This document shows positions 1 to 11,181 of a stretch of 64,000 nt of DNA, piece by piece. The first letter of the stretch is position 1. Each line of letters begins with the position of its first letter. The translations under genes were made by a program, and so were the position numbers. Source of the DNA: Akanthomyces muscarius (Eukaryota > Ascomycota > Sordariomycetes > Hypocreales > Cordycipitaceae); assembly GCF_028009165.1 (NCBI RefSeq), contig NC_079243.1:4340001-4404000 (forward strand). Reading direction: 5' to 3'. The notes under the pieces were generated by a model. That model saw nothing but the letters and a program-made list of their open reading frames with translations. It did no database searches and was not told the DNA's origin.

Positions 1-903
1 CATCACATGCAGCGTCGCGGTCAGAAGGACGACATTCGTGGTCGTCTTCCGGCCCCGACGGAGGACGGAGGACGGGGATGCACCGCATGTACCGGTGGCG
101 TGGGATCGCGATGAATGATGACGTTACAGGCCAGGCTACGGCCACTTATCCTAGTCCACTGCCAACTAAGAAAAATGTTGAGGGCGCGCCGAGTGACGCC
201 ATACGTCATCAACACTGTCCATGAGCTTACTGGTACTCACTGTCGGTTGCATTCCCCTGCGCTTGTTCCCGCTAGCTCCAACTACTTGATGCGCTGTACA
301 AGGCTGAGAGAGGGTAACAGTAACTACTAATATGCTCTGACAGGCGTGTCTATTACGCAACCCGGTTATATGAAACATTTCACCGCCACCATCGTCCTTC
401 CTTTTTCTTCACCTTCTCCCCCCCTCCCCCACGCACGGCATTGAAGAAAGGGAGGAAATACTCCGAACAATCCGTCGGGGAACTCTTTGACACAGCGTCA
501 CCTGCTCCATTACAGCCTGGAAGCTTCGGCTCGGGACCGGATCGTCCGGCGGCGCGTGCGATTGGCTCAAGCAAACGGAGCTTCGGGAAGCTTGACCTGT
601 TGATATTATAGCTGGTCCAGCGCCACTCGACCGAGGGGGCAGTTCCTCTTTTCAATTTTTTTTGATACCATTTTTTACCCTGCTTTCCGCTCACCTCTTT
701 TACTCCTCAAAGACTACTTCTGCCACGACCCTCCCGTTTCAATTCAGCAAGGTGCAAACCACACGACTCGCCACTTGGGGGCGGCCTCTGTCCACTTTAA
801 AAGGGAGGCCAGACAGCACACCAACCTCGAAACGACCCCCACGTCAGCAAAACTCGGCTCTGCACACAACTCACAAGAAGAAACCTCGTCAACCAAGGCC
901 GTC
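1..903. other. intergenic / upstream of sterol acyltransferase
   Basis: No open frame here looks like a gene. The last 250 bases are C/T-rich and probably hold the promoter and 5' leader of the sterol O-acyltransferase gene. Confidence 0.6.
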
Positions 904-1209
904 ATGGCTACCACGGCGATTGACGTCGTCAGCAACGGCGATGCAGACTCTGTCCGCTCGCGCCCGCGCAAGGCAGTCGTCGCCGCCCACGCGCTCCTCA
1001 AGCAAGAGGCCGCTGCCGACAGCAACCTCAGCAACCCCGACAGCGTCGCCACGAGGTGCGTTCCCCCGTCCCCCCCCGGTTCCTTGTGCACTGCCTTTGC
1101 TAACAAAAACCTCCCTTCCCAGCGGCCGCTCTACACCCGTCGCCGAAAATGCGCCTCCATCGACAAAATCCATCTCCTCGGCCCGCAAGACGCTCCGCGC
1201 CGAGCAGCA

Positions 1210-1240
<31 letters not shown>

Positions 1241-2845
1241 AGCCGCCGGCAGCGCCGCATCTTCCCCACGACCGACTTCGCCTCGCGCCTCTCCCACCTC
1301 GACCCGGACTCCGACTACCGCGACTTCCACGGCTTCTTCAACCTCTTCTGGATCGGCCTCGCCATCATGGGCATCACCACCATGCTGCGCCACATGAAGG
1401 ACACGGGCTACCCCTTCACCTTTGAGATATGGTCCCTCTTCACCGTCAAGCTGTGGCACCTCGCCGTCGCCGACTTTCTCATGGTCGCCACCTCGGCCGT
1501 CTCGCTCCCGCTGCACCGTCTTTTTCGCGCCGCGCCGCAGGGCGGCCTCTGGACGTGGGCCCGCGGCGGCATGGCCCTGCAGAGCGTCTACCAGGTCCTC
1601 TGGCTGGGCGCATGGGTCGCGGTGCCGTTCTGGCTCGAGTGGACGTGGACGTCGCAGGTCTTCCTGCTGCTGCACACCATGGTGCTGCTCATGAAGATGC
1701 ACAGCTACGCCTTCTACAACGGCCACCTCTCCGAGACGGAGAAGCGCCTGCGGCGTCTCGACGAACCCACCTCGCGCGGCACAAAGGACCGCTCCCCGCC
1801 GTACATCTACCCCGTCGCCGCGGCGAACCGCCGCTCCAGCAAGGCCGGCATCGCCGTCGACATGGTCGGCGGCAAGGAAGACATTCACCTGCACCACAGC
1901 AACAAGACCGAGGAGCAGACACCCACCACACCCACCACCACCACCGGCCGCAACAAGTCCAAGTCGGCGCCGCCCAAGCCAGAGGAGGGCAAGCTCGCCG
2001 AGACGAAAGCGGCCGCCGCCCAGCACGAGTGCGACTCGGACGACGAGATTGAGCTCCTCCGCGACGCCCTCGCGCGCGAGCTCACCTCGCCCATGGGCCA
2101 CGTCACCTACCCGTGCAACCTGACCTGGGCCAACTACTTTGACTTCCTCCTCTGCCCGACGCTCTGCTATGAGATCGAGTACCCGCGCATGCCCACCGTG
2201 AACTGGACCTCGCTCATCTCCAAGATCGTCGCCGTCTTTGGCTGTATCTTTCTTCTTACAATTACCTCGGAGGACTTTATCCTCCCCGTCCTCGTCGACG
2301 CCGAGTCCCGCCTCGCCAGCATCACCACCACCCAGTCCGCCGCCCTCTCCGAGACGCTCCTCATCCTCGCCGAGACCATCTCCTGGCTGCTCTTCCCCTT
2401 TATGCTCACCTTCCTCCTCGTCTTCCTCGTCATCTTCGAGTACGTCCTCGGCGCCATGGCCGAGATCACGCGCTTCGCCGACCGCCGCTTCTACTCGGAC
2501 TGGTGGAACTCGACCGACTGGATGGAGTTTTCCCGCGAGTGGAACATTCCCGTCCACGCCTTTCTGCGCCGCCACGTCTACTCGGCCTCGAGGCCGTTTA
2601 CGGGCCGCAGCGGCGCCACCGCCATCACCTTCTTCATCTCGGCCATTGGCCACGAGATTGTCATGGCCTCCATCACCAAGAAGCTGCGCGGCTACGGCTT
2701 CATCGCCCAGATGCTCCAGCTGCCCATTGTCGTGCTGCAGCGCACGAAATGGGTGCGCGGAAAGAGGACCCTCAACAATGTCTTCTTTTGGTCCTCCATG
2801 ATCATGGGTCTGTCCATGATTTGTGCCCTGTACGTGCTGCTATAA
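904..2845 (+). CDS. Sterol O-acyltransferase (ACAT/ARE type, MBOAT family)
   Basis: Esterifies sterols with fatty acyl-CoA in the ER membrane for storage in lipid droplets. Two exons, 904-1055 and 1123-2845; the 67-bp intron has a GCTAAC branch site and restores one frame of 624 residues, the usual size for fungal ARE enzymes. The ATG at 904 is the first in its frame and sits in a good context. Residues 1-100 are disordered and include about 12 consecutive glutamines (1205-1240). Hydrophobic membrane segments follow, interrupted by a charged, low-complexity loop near residues 270-370. The family signature FYSDWWN is at about residue 507 and the catalytic His, in AIGHEI, at about residue 561. 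Ends convergent with hsp90. Confidence 0.95.
1205..1240 (+). repeat. CAG/CAA trinucleotide run (polyglutamine)
   Basis: Twelve Gln codons, all CAG except one CAA, in the N-terminal cytosolic region of the sterol acyltransferase. Confidence 0.95.
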
Positions 2846-3335
2846 CCGGCGTCCACGTACACGAGCATCATTACACCAGTGTACATTAGAATCATCATGT
2901 TTTCGTTTAGCTTTACATACCCCATACAACGCAACAACGCTATCTACCACACATATTTTCTTCCCCCTTAGCTCAATCACTTGTGAAAGCACGAGCACAT
3001 GGATGTGTAATAGCCGCCGGCCAATCGTAGCACTTCAGACTGGAAGCGACTTGGCTCTCAACTCTACTGCAAGACCAATGTCACATGGCATGAAACTAGT
3101 GTTGTAGAAATCATTCTTATCTACCTCGTCTAACTCATAATCATCGAAAGCTAAAGTACACCTTGCGCCGTCCTCGACGAGCGCGCAGAGGAAATTATGG
3201 CATCATTGAAAAACAAATAAAACTCGTAAAAAAGCCAAAATCGGCTCACACGGCCAACCGTGTGTTCAAAAGCATATCAAACTCCGTAGAACTTTTCTTG
3301 TCCTGAATCCCGACTTTTTGTTGCTCTTGAATGAT
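2846..3335. other. convergent 3' intergenic region
   Basis: 3' UTRs and terminators of the sterol acyltransferase (+) and hsp90 (-) meet here. The DNA is A/T-rich with several AATAAA-like stretches near 3210-3230. I see no gene. Confidence 0.6.
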
Positions 3336-5494
3336 CTAGTCAACCTCCTCCATGGCGCTGTCACCAGCGGCAGCAGCAGGGGCGCCAGCATCGGCAACAG
3401 CCTCAGTAGGAGCAGAGTCATCCTCCTCAATGTTGAGGCCGAGCTGAACGAGCTTGTGGATACGCTCAGCGAAACCGGCAGGCTCCTCAATGGTGAAGCC
3501 AGAGACAAGCAGGGAGGTCTCGAAGAGGAGCTGGACAATGGACTTGACGGTGCGGTCGTTCTCGCCGTCAGCCTCAACCTTGGACTTGAGCTCCTTGATG
3601 ATGGGAGACTTGGGAGAGATCTCGAAAGTCTTCTTGGAGGACATGTAGCTGGACATGGAGGTGTCACGGAGAGCCTGAGCCTTCATGATACGCTCCATGT
3701 TGGCGGACCAACCGAACTGGCCGGTACGGATGGCGCAGGGGGAGAGGCCGAGCTTCTGGGAGACGACAACCTTCTCGACCTTCTCGCCGAGAACGTTCTT
3801 GAGGGCCTTGGCAAGCTCCTCGAACTCCTTCTCCTCAGCCTCACGAGCCTTCTTCTCATCCTCAGTCTCCTCGAGCTCGAAGTCCTTGGTGATGTCAACG
3901 AGCTTCTTGCCCTCAAACTCCTTGAGCTGAGTCATGGCGTACTCGTCAATGGGGTCGACAAGGAAGAGAACCTCGAAGCCCTTCTCCTTGAGGGTGTCAA
4001 GGAAGGGGGACTTGGAGACGGCCTTGATGGACTCGCCAGTGATGTAGTACATGTTCTGCTGGTGCTCAGGCATGCGGGTGACGTAGTCGGTGAGAGAGGT
4101 CATCTCATCACCAGACTTGGTGGAGTTGAAGCGGAGGAGCTTGGCGAGGATGGTGCGGTTCTGGGAGTCCTCGTGGATACCAAGCTTGAGGTTCTTGGAG
4201 AAGGCGCTGTAGAACTTGTCGAACTGCTCCTTGTCCTCAGCAATCTCCTGGAAGAGCTCAAGAGACTTCTTGACAATGTTCTTCTTGATGACCTTCATGA
4301 TCTTGTTCTGCTGAAGGGTCTCACGAGACAGGTTGAGGGGAAGATCCTCAGAGTCGACGACACCCTTGACGAAGGAGAGCCACTCAGGAATGAGCTCAGT
4401 AGCATCGTCAGTGATGAAGACACGGCGGACGTAGAGCTTGATGTTGTTCTTGGTCTTCTTGGTCTCGAAGAGGTCGAAGGGAGCACGCTTGGGAACGTAG
4501 AGGATAGCGCGGAACTCGAGCTGACCCTCGACGGAGAAGTGCTTGACACCGAGGTGGTCCTCCCAGTCGTTGGAGAGCGACTTGTAGAACGAAGCGTACT
4601 CCTCCTGGCTGATGTCCTGGGGGTTGCGAGTCCAGATGGGCTTCTGCTTGTTGAGCTCCTCCTCCTCAACCTTGGTCTCCTTGATGGTCTTGGTCTTCTT
4701 CTTCTTCTCCTCCTCCTCGTCGTCGACCTCCTCGACCTTGGGCTTCTTGTCATCGTCAACCTCCTCAACCTCCTCGGCGTCCTCATCGGGAACCTCCTTC
4801 TCGGTCTCCTTGGTGACGTGGAGGTAGATAGGGTAGGAGATGAACTCGGAGTGCTTCTTGATGACCTCCTTGATCTTGGACTCGTTGAGGTAGTCGGCCT
4901 GCTCGTCCTTGAGGTGGAGGACAATGGCGGTACCGCGGCCGAGCTGCTCGCCCTCGGTGTCGGCGGTGATGTTGAAGGTACCACCGGCAGAAGACTCCCA
5001 TACGTACTGCTCGTCGTCGTTGTGCTTGGAGATAACGCGAACCTGGTCGGCGACGAGGTAGGCAGAGTAGAAACCAACACCGAACTGACCGATCATGGAG
5101 ACATCGGCACCAGCGGTGAGGGCCTCCATGAACTGCTTGGTGCCGGAGCGGGCAATCGTACCCAGGTTGTTGACAAGGTCCTGAAGAAGTTGTTAGTACA
5201 AATGTTTTAACTGCGAGATATAGAGTGTACACATACAGCTTTGGTCATACCAATACCGGTATCGCGGATGGTAAGAGTCTTGGCCTCCTTGTTGGGGATG
5301 ATGTCGATGCGCAGATCCTTGCCAGAGTCGAGCTGGCTAGGGTCAGAGAGCGCCTTGTAGCGGACCTTGTCGAGAGCATCGGAGGCGTTGGAGACAAGTT
5401 CTCTCAGGAAAATCTCCTTGTTGGAGTAGACGGTGTTGATGATGAGGGAGAGAAGCTGAGAGATCTCAGCCTGGAACTCGAAAGTCTCAGCCAT
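3336..5494 (-). CDS. hsp90: Cytosolic Hsp90 chaperone
   Basis: ATP-dependent chaperone for kinases, transcription factors and other clients. Two exons on the minus strand, 5494-5237 and 5180-3336. The 56-bp intron (GTATGT donor, TACTAAC branch) joins a GHKL ATPase start (with [19 protein letters not shown] and [12 protein letters not shown]) to the rest of the N-domain ([13 protein letters not shown]). The product is 700 residues, standard for cytosolic Hsp90. A long charged linker rich in D, E and K lies at about residues 205-260, then the middle domain and dimerisation domain. The C-terminus is MEEVD, the TPR-cochaperone docking motif, which excludes the ER and mitochondrial paralogues. The intron is inserted in the ATPase domain. 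A CTAAC plus CAG arrangement just upstream of the ATG (about 5523-5535) hints at a further intron in the 5' UTR. Confidence 0.98.
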
Positions 5495-7063
5495 TGTGAA
5501 GGGTATCAAAGGGTTTGTGATTCTGGAGAATACGTTAGCAGGAGAAAAAGCTGATGTTGAGAATTTTGCGAGGGCCGGTAGCTGGTGAATGGCGGGGCAA
5601 AAGCGGCTTCGCAAACGGCGTGAACTTGATCAATGGAGTAACACAACGTTCATATGAGCCATTCAAGCTCATAGATGTGTGAAGCTGCCAGCCAAGCTCC
5701 CGCAAACTCTAATAAAAGACCTGCCTCTCCAACCAGCTGCCGACAACGCAAATCGGGCAGAAGCTCACCTAGACGCTTTTAATGGAAAGGGAAAAGAGTA
5801 GATGCGAAGCTCTAGACGTTGATATGTCCAAAGAACTTTCAGCACAGAGGTAAAGGGGAAGATGTGGTATGTAAAAAGGGTTGATGAAGAGAGGAGAGGA
5901 AAGGTCCAAGAGGAAAAAGAGTCGGAGGAGAGGAAAAAGATCGAGCTAAAAAGGGTTGTGCCAGCTGCGTTTGGCCTGCCCGCCACTATCCAGAGTTTCC
6001 ATGAGATTCTACGGAGTAAACGGGCTGGTGCCTTCCACAGCAACCGCCTGGCGGGGCTGTGATTGGTCGAGAAGGAGCTGGACCGCAGGGGAGGTTTCTA
6101 GCAGCATCTCGCGGGCTGGTGAAAGGTCACCTCGACCCCTGTAGCTGCAGCGGTTAGTGGCTGGGACACCGCTAAAACGGGAGCCAGGTTTTTTTCTTCC
6201 CTGCCTGTGCTGCTCTGCTGCGGTGGGGAGGCGGGGAGGCTGATGATGCCACTGTGAACTGCCCAGCACCGTGCAAGGCAGTGCCACCCACTGCAGCCTG
6301 GGCCTTCTGGCGGGGTTCCGGCAAACAATCCAATTCACTGCAACGCCAGCGTCAAACGACAACGCCGCCTTGCAAGACGGTCAAGGCAACCGCCAGCAGC
6401 CAGGCTAGCAGCCGAAAACGGGGAGGCTGACGATGCGGCTGGGTCGCACACGTCTTACCGCCTGCACCTCTTTGATGCCCAATTCATTTTGCTACAAGTA
6501 TTCCCGTTCGTTTCTTCCATATTGCATTTGCGTACCCGTAATTTCATCCATCACCCGCATCTCTGGAAGCTTCTCGCCCAGCCTGGGCTGACAGCCGCCA
6601 CAAGGGTCCCCAAACGGTCCCATAAAAAGTTTCCCTTATCTTATCGCCGCCGGCAGACCAACAGCCACATCGGGTCAGTTGAGACGGCATTGCAACGAGC
6701 AAACAACCTGCCAAGAGTGGCACGAAATAATTTTTAGCGCCCGTTTTTTTGATAGAGAACGCAATGCCTGTCTTTCACTTACGTCCACTGTCATGTGGCA
6801 GAGCTTGCCGCTGATTTTCATGGCATCATCATCTTCTGAGGGTGCCTGACTGACACATCCTGGATCAAGGGCTGACCAGCAGCACAAATGTGGCAGACGT
6901 TATGTATCACAAGTTCATAACTTGGTCACAGTATCCAATCAACGCCATGTAATCCTTCAACACCCATAAATACAATGCAGCCTTGTTTCCATGCCACTGT
7001 GTGGTCATGTATATTCCACTTCACAGCTAATAAATACAATCTACCCTTTTTTCTTTGCGCCGT
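5495..7063. promoter_or_regulatory. hsp90 promoter region
   Basis: No gene seen. It holds two heat-shock-element-like inverted pentamers: GAACTTTC at 5833-5840 (perfect GAAnnTTC core) and a three-unit TTTCC-ATGAG-ATTCT at 5996-6010 with one mismatch in the central GAA unit. Both lie within about 520 bp of the hsp90 ATG, as expected for Hsf1 control. The remainder to 7063 is promoter or 3' UTR of the next gene. Confidence 0.4.
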
Positions 7064-8028
7064 CTAGTCATTGGAGATGACACTACCCACCTGTCTGTAT
7101 TTGCGGTCTGCATAGGCGAGCCCAAATTCGTTGCTCTCTACGCCTGGTATCATTTCCACCACCTCGGCCACCACAATCATATGGTCCCGCACCTTGATGA
7201 GCCCTCTTGACGGCTCGTCATCCAGCAGCTTGCAACGAAGCACGTGCACCACGCCTTCTCCCCGTAACAGTGGCGGCGAAGCATTGCCCACACTCTGCTC
7301 CAGGACCACAGTGTTCAGTCCCGCGAAGATGTCGCCCCCAACGTTGCCTCGCGTAAAGTGATCCGCCACAGCCGCACCACTAGAGTCTCCTGATAGTACA
7401 TGTATATTGAATCCACGGCTGGCCTGTATTGAGTCGAGAGTGCGGCTCGGCGTCGCCACGTTGAAAGTAATGACGGGTTTGGGCTTCAGCGTCAGTGACG
7501 TAAACGATGACATGGTCATCGCACGGGGGGTATTATCGTGCCCGGCAGAGGTGCATACGACGACAGACTGTGACAGGAGACGCATGACGGCGCGCAGCTG
7601 CTCGGGTGGAGGATTCGGGGCCTTGAGGTCGGTCGTCGGAGGCGATGGCGACGCTACATGCCAGGGCGCGGAATGTGGTGCTGGTGGTCGAAAGCCGCGG
7701 CTCTGTATATCTATCACGACAGCATTAGTGGCGGGTACAATCACAACGGGCGAGATTTCGTACATGAGGAAGGACCTTGGCCGGTCACAGTCTGTATTAC
7801 CGGCGCCAGCTCCTTGGGCAATATCGTCGAGAGCGGGCGCCCTGTGACCGTGTCGCAGAAGCCAATTGCCACACCGAGTCCATCCTGCACCCGTCTCACC
7901 ACCTGCATCATGCCAAAGTGCCTCATGCACCGCCGCTGTCGCAGCCGCGATGCATCGGCGCGAAGTTGTGTTGAGGAAATAGGATGGGACGGGTGCGACA
8001 AAGGCCGCATTGCTGAGAAGAGCTTCAT
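7064..8028 (-). CDS. Flavin reductase-like (FMN-binding split barrel) protein
   Basis: A split-barrel flavin-binding protein of the HpaC/flavin reductase family; the substrate is unknown. The domain is clear in the 7702-7064 exon: the stretch from LLSQSVVVCTS through AMTMSSFTSLTLKP, TFNVATPSRT and FNIHVLSGD matches the family pattern, ending with VRDHMIVVAEV. That frame has no suitable ATG at its start. I therefore infer exon 1 at 8028-7900 (ATG at 8028, GTGAGA donor) joined across a 197-bp intron (CTAAT branch, ATACAG acceptor) to 7702. This gives 255 residues with an Arg/Ser-rich, acid-poor N-terminus that looks like a mitochondrial presequence. The domain call is firm and the first exon is a prediction. 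Divergent from the bL31m gene. Confidence 0.8.
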
Positions 8029-8411
8029 GAGATAGTACGGCCCATTGTGGGGAGGACCCGCGCAATCAGAGAGTGAAATTCGGATAATAGAGAAAGAATA
8101 GGATGTATTGAGTGTACAAAAGAGTGTTGAAGCACGGAACAACTCCAAGTGTTACAATGCGCCGAGGTCATGCAGTCTTCATGTGCAGAGCTAGCTCCCA
8201 GGTCTCGACGTCGCGGTGCTTATCGATACCTGCAGCTGAGAGGACAGGAAATTTTGCGGAGCCGCCTCAGGCTTCACCAGCAACACCAGCAGCCAAAACC
8301 TCTGCGAATCCATCTACGCTCCTTTCCGATCGCCAATTGACGAAAAAAGAAAACACCCGTTATTCACTCAATCCAAACGACACCTGCACAAAGCCTCGCC
8401 CACAGCCGAAT
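8029..8411. promoter_or_regulatory. shared divergent promoter, flavin reductase-like / bL31m
   Basis: About 380 bp separates the two inferred start codons, so it must hold both promoters. No distinct motif recognised. Confidence 0.5.
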
Positions 8412-8933
8412 ATGGCGAGACTGCCCATCGCCCTGGCGCCCACGCGCGCCTCGTGCCTCCTTTCCACAACCACCACACAAACCACGACGACATCCTCCCT
8501 ACGCGTGCACGCCCGCCACGCCACGTTCATCGCGCGCCCGCGCCGCCCCTACAAGTTTACGCAAATGGTGCGCCTCTCCGACGGCTCGACCTACACCATG
8601 CGGACCACGTCGCCCGAGCCGCTGTACCGGCCGGCCAAGGACACGCGCAACTCGCTCCTGTGGCAGCCGAGCGAGAAGGCGCTGCGCAACGTGGAGCTCG
8701 ACGAGGCCGGCCGTCTGGCGGCCTTCCGTGAGCGTTTCGGCCGCGGCTTCGACGCGGCCTCGGCCGCAGGGGAGGAAGGCGGCGAGGAGAGTGCTGCGCC
8801 CGAGTCCGCGACGGCGGGTGCGTCGGGCACGGGCGATGCGTTTGCGGATCTGCTGGCGGGCTACGCCCCCAAGGACAGCGGCTCGATGAAGGAGAGCGGA
8901 CGGAAGAAGGCGCCTCCTGGAAAGCGCAAGTGA
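8412..8933 (+). CDS. Mitochondrial large-subunit ribosomal protein bL31m (MRPL36 type)
   Basis: Structural protein of the mitochondrial 54S ribosomal subunit. Single exon, 173 residues, starting at ATG 8412. Residues 1-45 are rich in Ala, Thr, Ser and Arg with almost no acidic residues, as for a mitochondrial presequence. The conserved bL31 core follows (YKFTQMVRLSDGSTYTMRTT, then DTRNSLLWQPS). The acidic, Ala/Gly-rich C-terminal extension ends in a basic tail, typical of fungal bL31m. Length agrees with yeast MRPL36. Confidence 0.88.
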   Translation: MARLPIALAPTRASCLLSTTTTQTTTTSSLRVHARHATFIARPRRPYKFTQMVRLSDGSTYTMRTTSPEPLYRPAKDTRNSLLWQPSEKALRNVELDEAGRLAAFRERFGRGFDAASAAGEEGGEESAAPESATAGASGTGDAFADLLAGYAPKDSGSMKESGRKKAPPGKRK

Positions 8934-9321
8934 TCGGGGGAGGGAGACTGGGTATGGCCCTGGGTTGGAAGAAGCCATTTGCTGCTGAAAGCGGCCCACT
9001 TGTAACACAATGTACACTTACATAGAATAACTTTTCCATTTCAATAAGCATGATGTCTCATGGTTGACTGGTATCTTGCTTCTGCTGTGGAACAGAAGGT
9101 GTGTTTACACGCGCGAGTTAATGCTTGCAAATAACGGTTTATGCAGACTAAAGCTGTATATTATGATGAAGGGTATCGTAGTGTTTTTCATATACAGGCC
9201 GCCATGGCATCCATCGAGAGAAGTCAGGACGCCGGTCCTTGAGAGCAAAGACGGCAAGGCAAAGAAACAAAATAGCTCGCTCGTACTGAAAGCAGATATA
9301 ATCAATTAGCGCGCCCGCTTT

Positions 9322-9756
9322 TCACTTTTCCGCCTCCTTCCTCTCTGCTGGACAACTCGGGCTCTCGACGAGCGTCGTCTCCGACCATCTCCTCTCGCCG
9401 TCGTGCTTCTGCGTCTTCTCCCCTGCCGCTGCTTTCTCCTTGGTACTCAACAGCCTCTTCATCTGTTTGCGCGGCGCCTTGACGCTGCGCCAGCACGCCT
9501 GCAGCAGCCCGCTGCCATTCTGTGCTGTCGCTGCGCCTTTCTTATTCCCTTCCCGCGACTCTGTGGACGCCGAGGTGAGCGTGCACTCATCGTCCTCCCT
9601 GGGTCGTCGTCGGCGAGAGCAGCAGTCGGCTGCTTCTGCGCGGTGGCTGCGCGGCGCTGTGGTGGTCCAGATGAACTGGTATTTGGCGGCTTCGGCGGGC
9701 TCAATAGGCCACATGGACCTATCAATGTGTTGATCGAGAATGCGCATGCTATCCAT
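9322..9756 (-). CDS. small hypothetical protein
   Basis: A 144-codon frame from ATG 9756. It begins with a plausible folded segment (ILDQHIDRSMWPIEPAEAAK, then YQFIW) followed by a low-complexity tail rich in Arg, Lys, Glu and Ser. No domain recognised. The N-terminal segment looks protein-like, but the tail could be chance coding and the true gene may be spliced. Confidence 0.4.
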   Translation of the reverse strand: MDSMRILDQHIDRSMWPIEPAEAAKYQFIWTTTAPRSHRAEAADCCSRRRRPREDDECTLTSASTESREGNKKGAATAQNGSGLLQACWRSVKAPRKQMKRLLSTKEKAAAGEKTQKHDGERRWSETTLVESPSCPAERKEAEK

Positions 9757-11181
9757 TTTTGGCAAGATTTCTTGTCCGAATTTTTAGTCAGGCGTGGCTT
9801 GAAAGAATTGACTGGTTCTTGTCGCGACCGCAACTTGCGCGCGGGGCCTCGGAGCGGACAGCGTCGGCGAAAGGGGTGAGGGCGGACGTGCAGTAATGTA
9901 AAAAAATGCTTGACGATTCGACTGCCTCAAGAAAAGGACGTGTGTGAATAGGCAACGTAGTCTTTGTGCAAGCTATATTTCGAGTAAATTGCAAAAAGAA
10001 AAGGCGATGGTGGTGTACCTTGAGAAACAAGGACTCGTGGAGGACGGCCGAGTCAGCTGAAGGCTGGGGCGAGGCGAGACAGGCTCCTCCAATGTACAAG
10101 GATGCCCCACTGCGGCGCAATTTTCCAGCCAGGGCTTTGTCTCCGAACGAGTCGGGCGTTTTCGCCGCGGCTGAGACTCAGTCGGTCAGCTAAAAATCGC
10201 TAGCCTCCAGTCACTGTGACGCTAGTAGTTACAGCCCGCTTCGTCAAGTTGATAGCAAAGCGCAGCTTAATCGCCATAAATTGCTTATTTACCGATGAGG
10301 ACTGTTCGGAGGCGCTGCATCTACACGAGCGCAGCCAATCTTGGTTCCCCCGCACGGAGCCTAACTTGGGTACAGATGGCAAGTTCCCGCCAGATGGCCA
10401 CAATCAAGAGGCTTAGGTACTCTCCATGTACTTCCAACTGCATATATAATCAGGCAGGCGTATGTAGCCCAGCGATCCTGTTGACAGCTAACCCGTCCTG
10501 AATAGAGGCACGTTTCGGTATGCTTGGCTCTTTTACCCGCGGGACAAAAAGGCTGGCACAAAGAGTCGAGATGCGGAGGAAACAACAACGTTCGACTGCC
10601 AGAACAACGTTTCAACGCCCAAGTCTGCATCGTCACCACCACCAAAGCCGTTGTTGGACCCGTGGCGGAGCTGCCTGGATGATGTTTAGCCATACTGATT
10701 TTGACATGCCGCCCGGCGTATGGCGTCAAACCTGACAAGCATCTTCTCTTTCTACCAAATTACACTTTATCAGCGCTGGGTTTATTAGAGCACAGTGTGC
10801 ACAGTTACACTATTTGATGTGCAAAAAAAAGAGTTGGGATGGGCCATCGCATCGATATCTAACCTGGGCTGCTCAATACACCGAACCACCCGACTGATCT
10901 AGGATCGATCGACGCTCCAGTGGACCCTAGCACCAAAAGACCAGTAAAAGGGATGTTTCTAAATTCACGACGGGTGATATGTTTTTGAACAAAAAATATC
11001 TGAATGCATGATACTGCGTACTACTCTCATCAGTCAATCGCAGTGGAACTTGTCTGTGAATGAACAAGTCTTAGCTGCAAAGCTAATACTACAACTCAAC
11101 TCGAGCGTGCAGCATAGACATTTTCATAAAACGCCTTGCCAGAAAAATAATACCACCATGAAAAGATAATGTAGCTGTTCT
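9757..11181. other. intergenic, no gene seen
   Basis: Only short frames, mostly starting at non-ATG codons and without protein-like composition. It probably holds the upstream region of the small gene at 9322-9756 and the 3' UTR of vps5. Confidence 0.5.

Noticed and set aside
662..1122. Upstream extension of the sterol acyltransferase frame (open from 662)
   Set aside because: This frame before 1123 is low-complexity. A consensus intron at 1056-1122 joins exon 904-1055 from another frame and gives a better start.
1100..2653. 517-residue minus-strand frame over the sterol acyltransferase
   Set aside because: Gly/Glu/Arg-rich shadow of a GC-biased coding strand; no domain.
3318..5210. 630-residue plus-strand frame over hsp90
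   Set aside because: Leu/Glu/Asp-rich antisense shadow of the highly codon-biased hsp90 gene.
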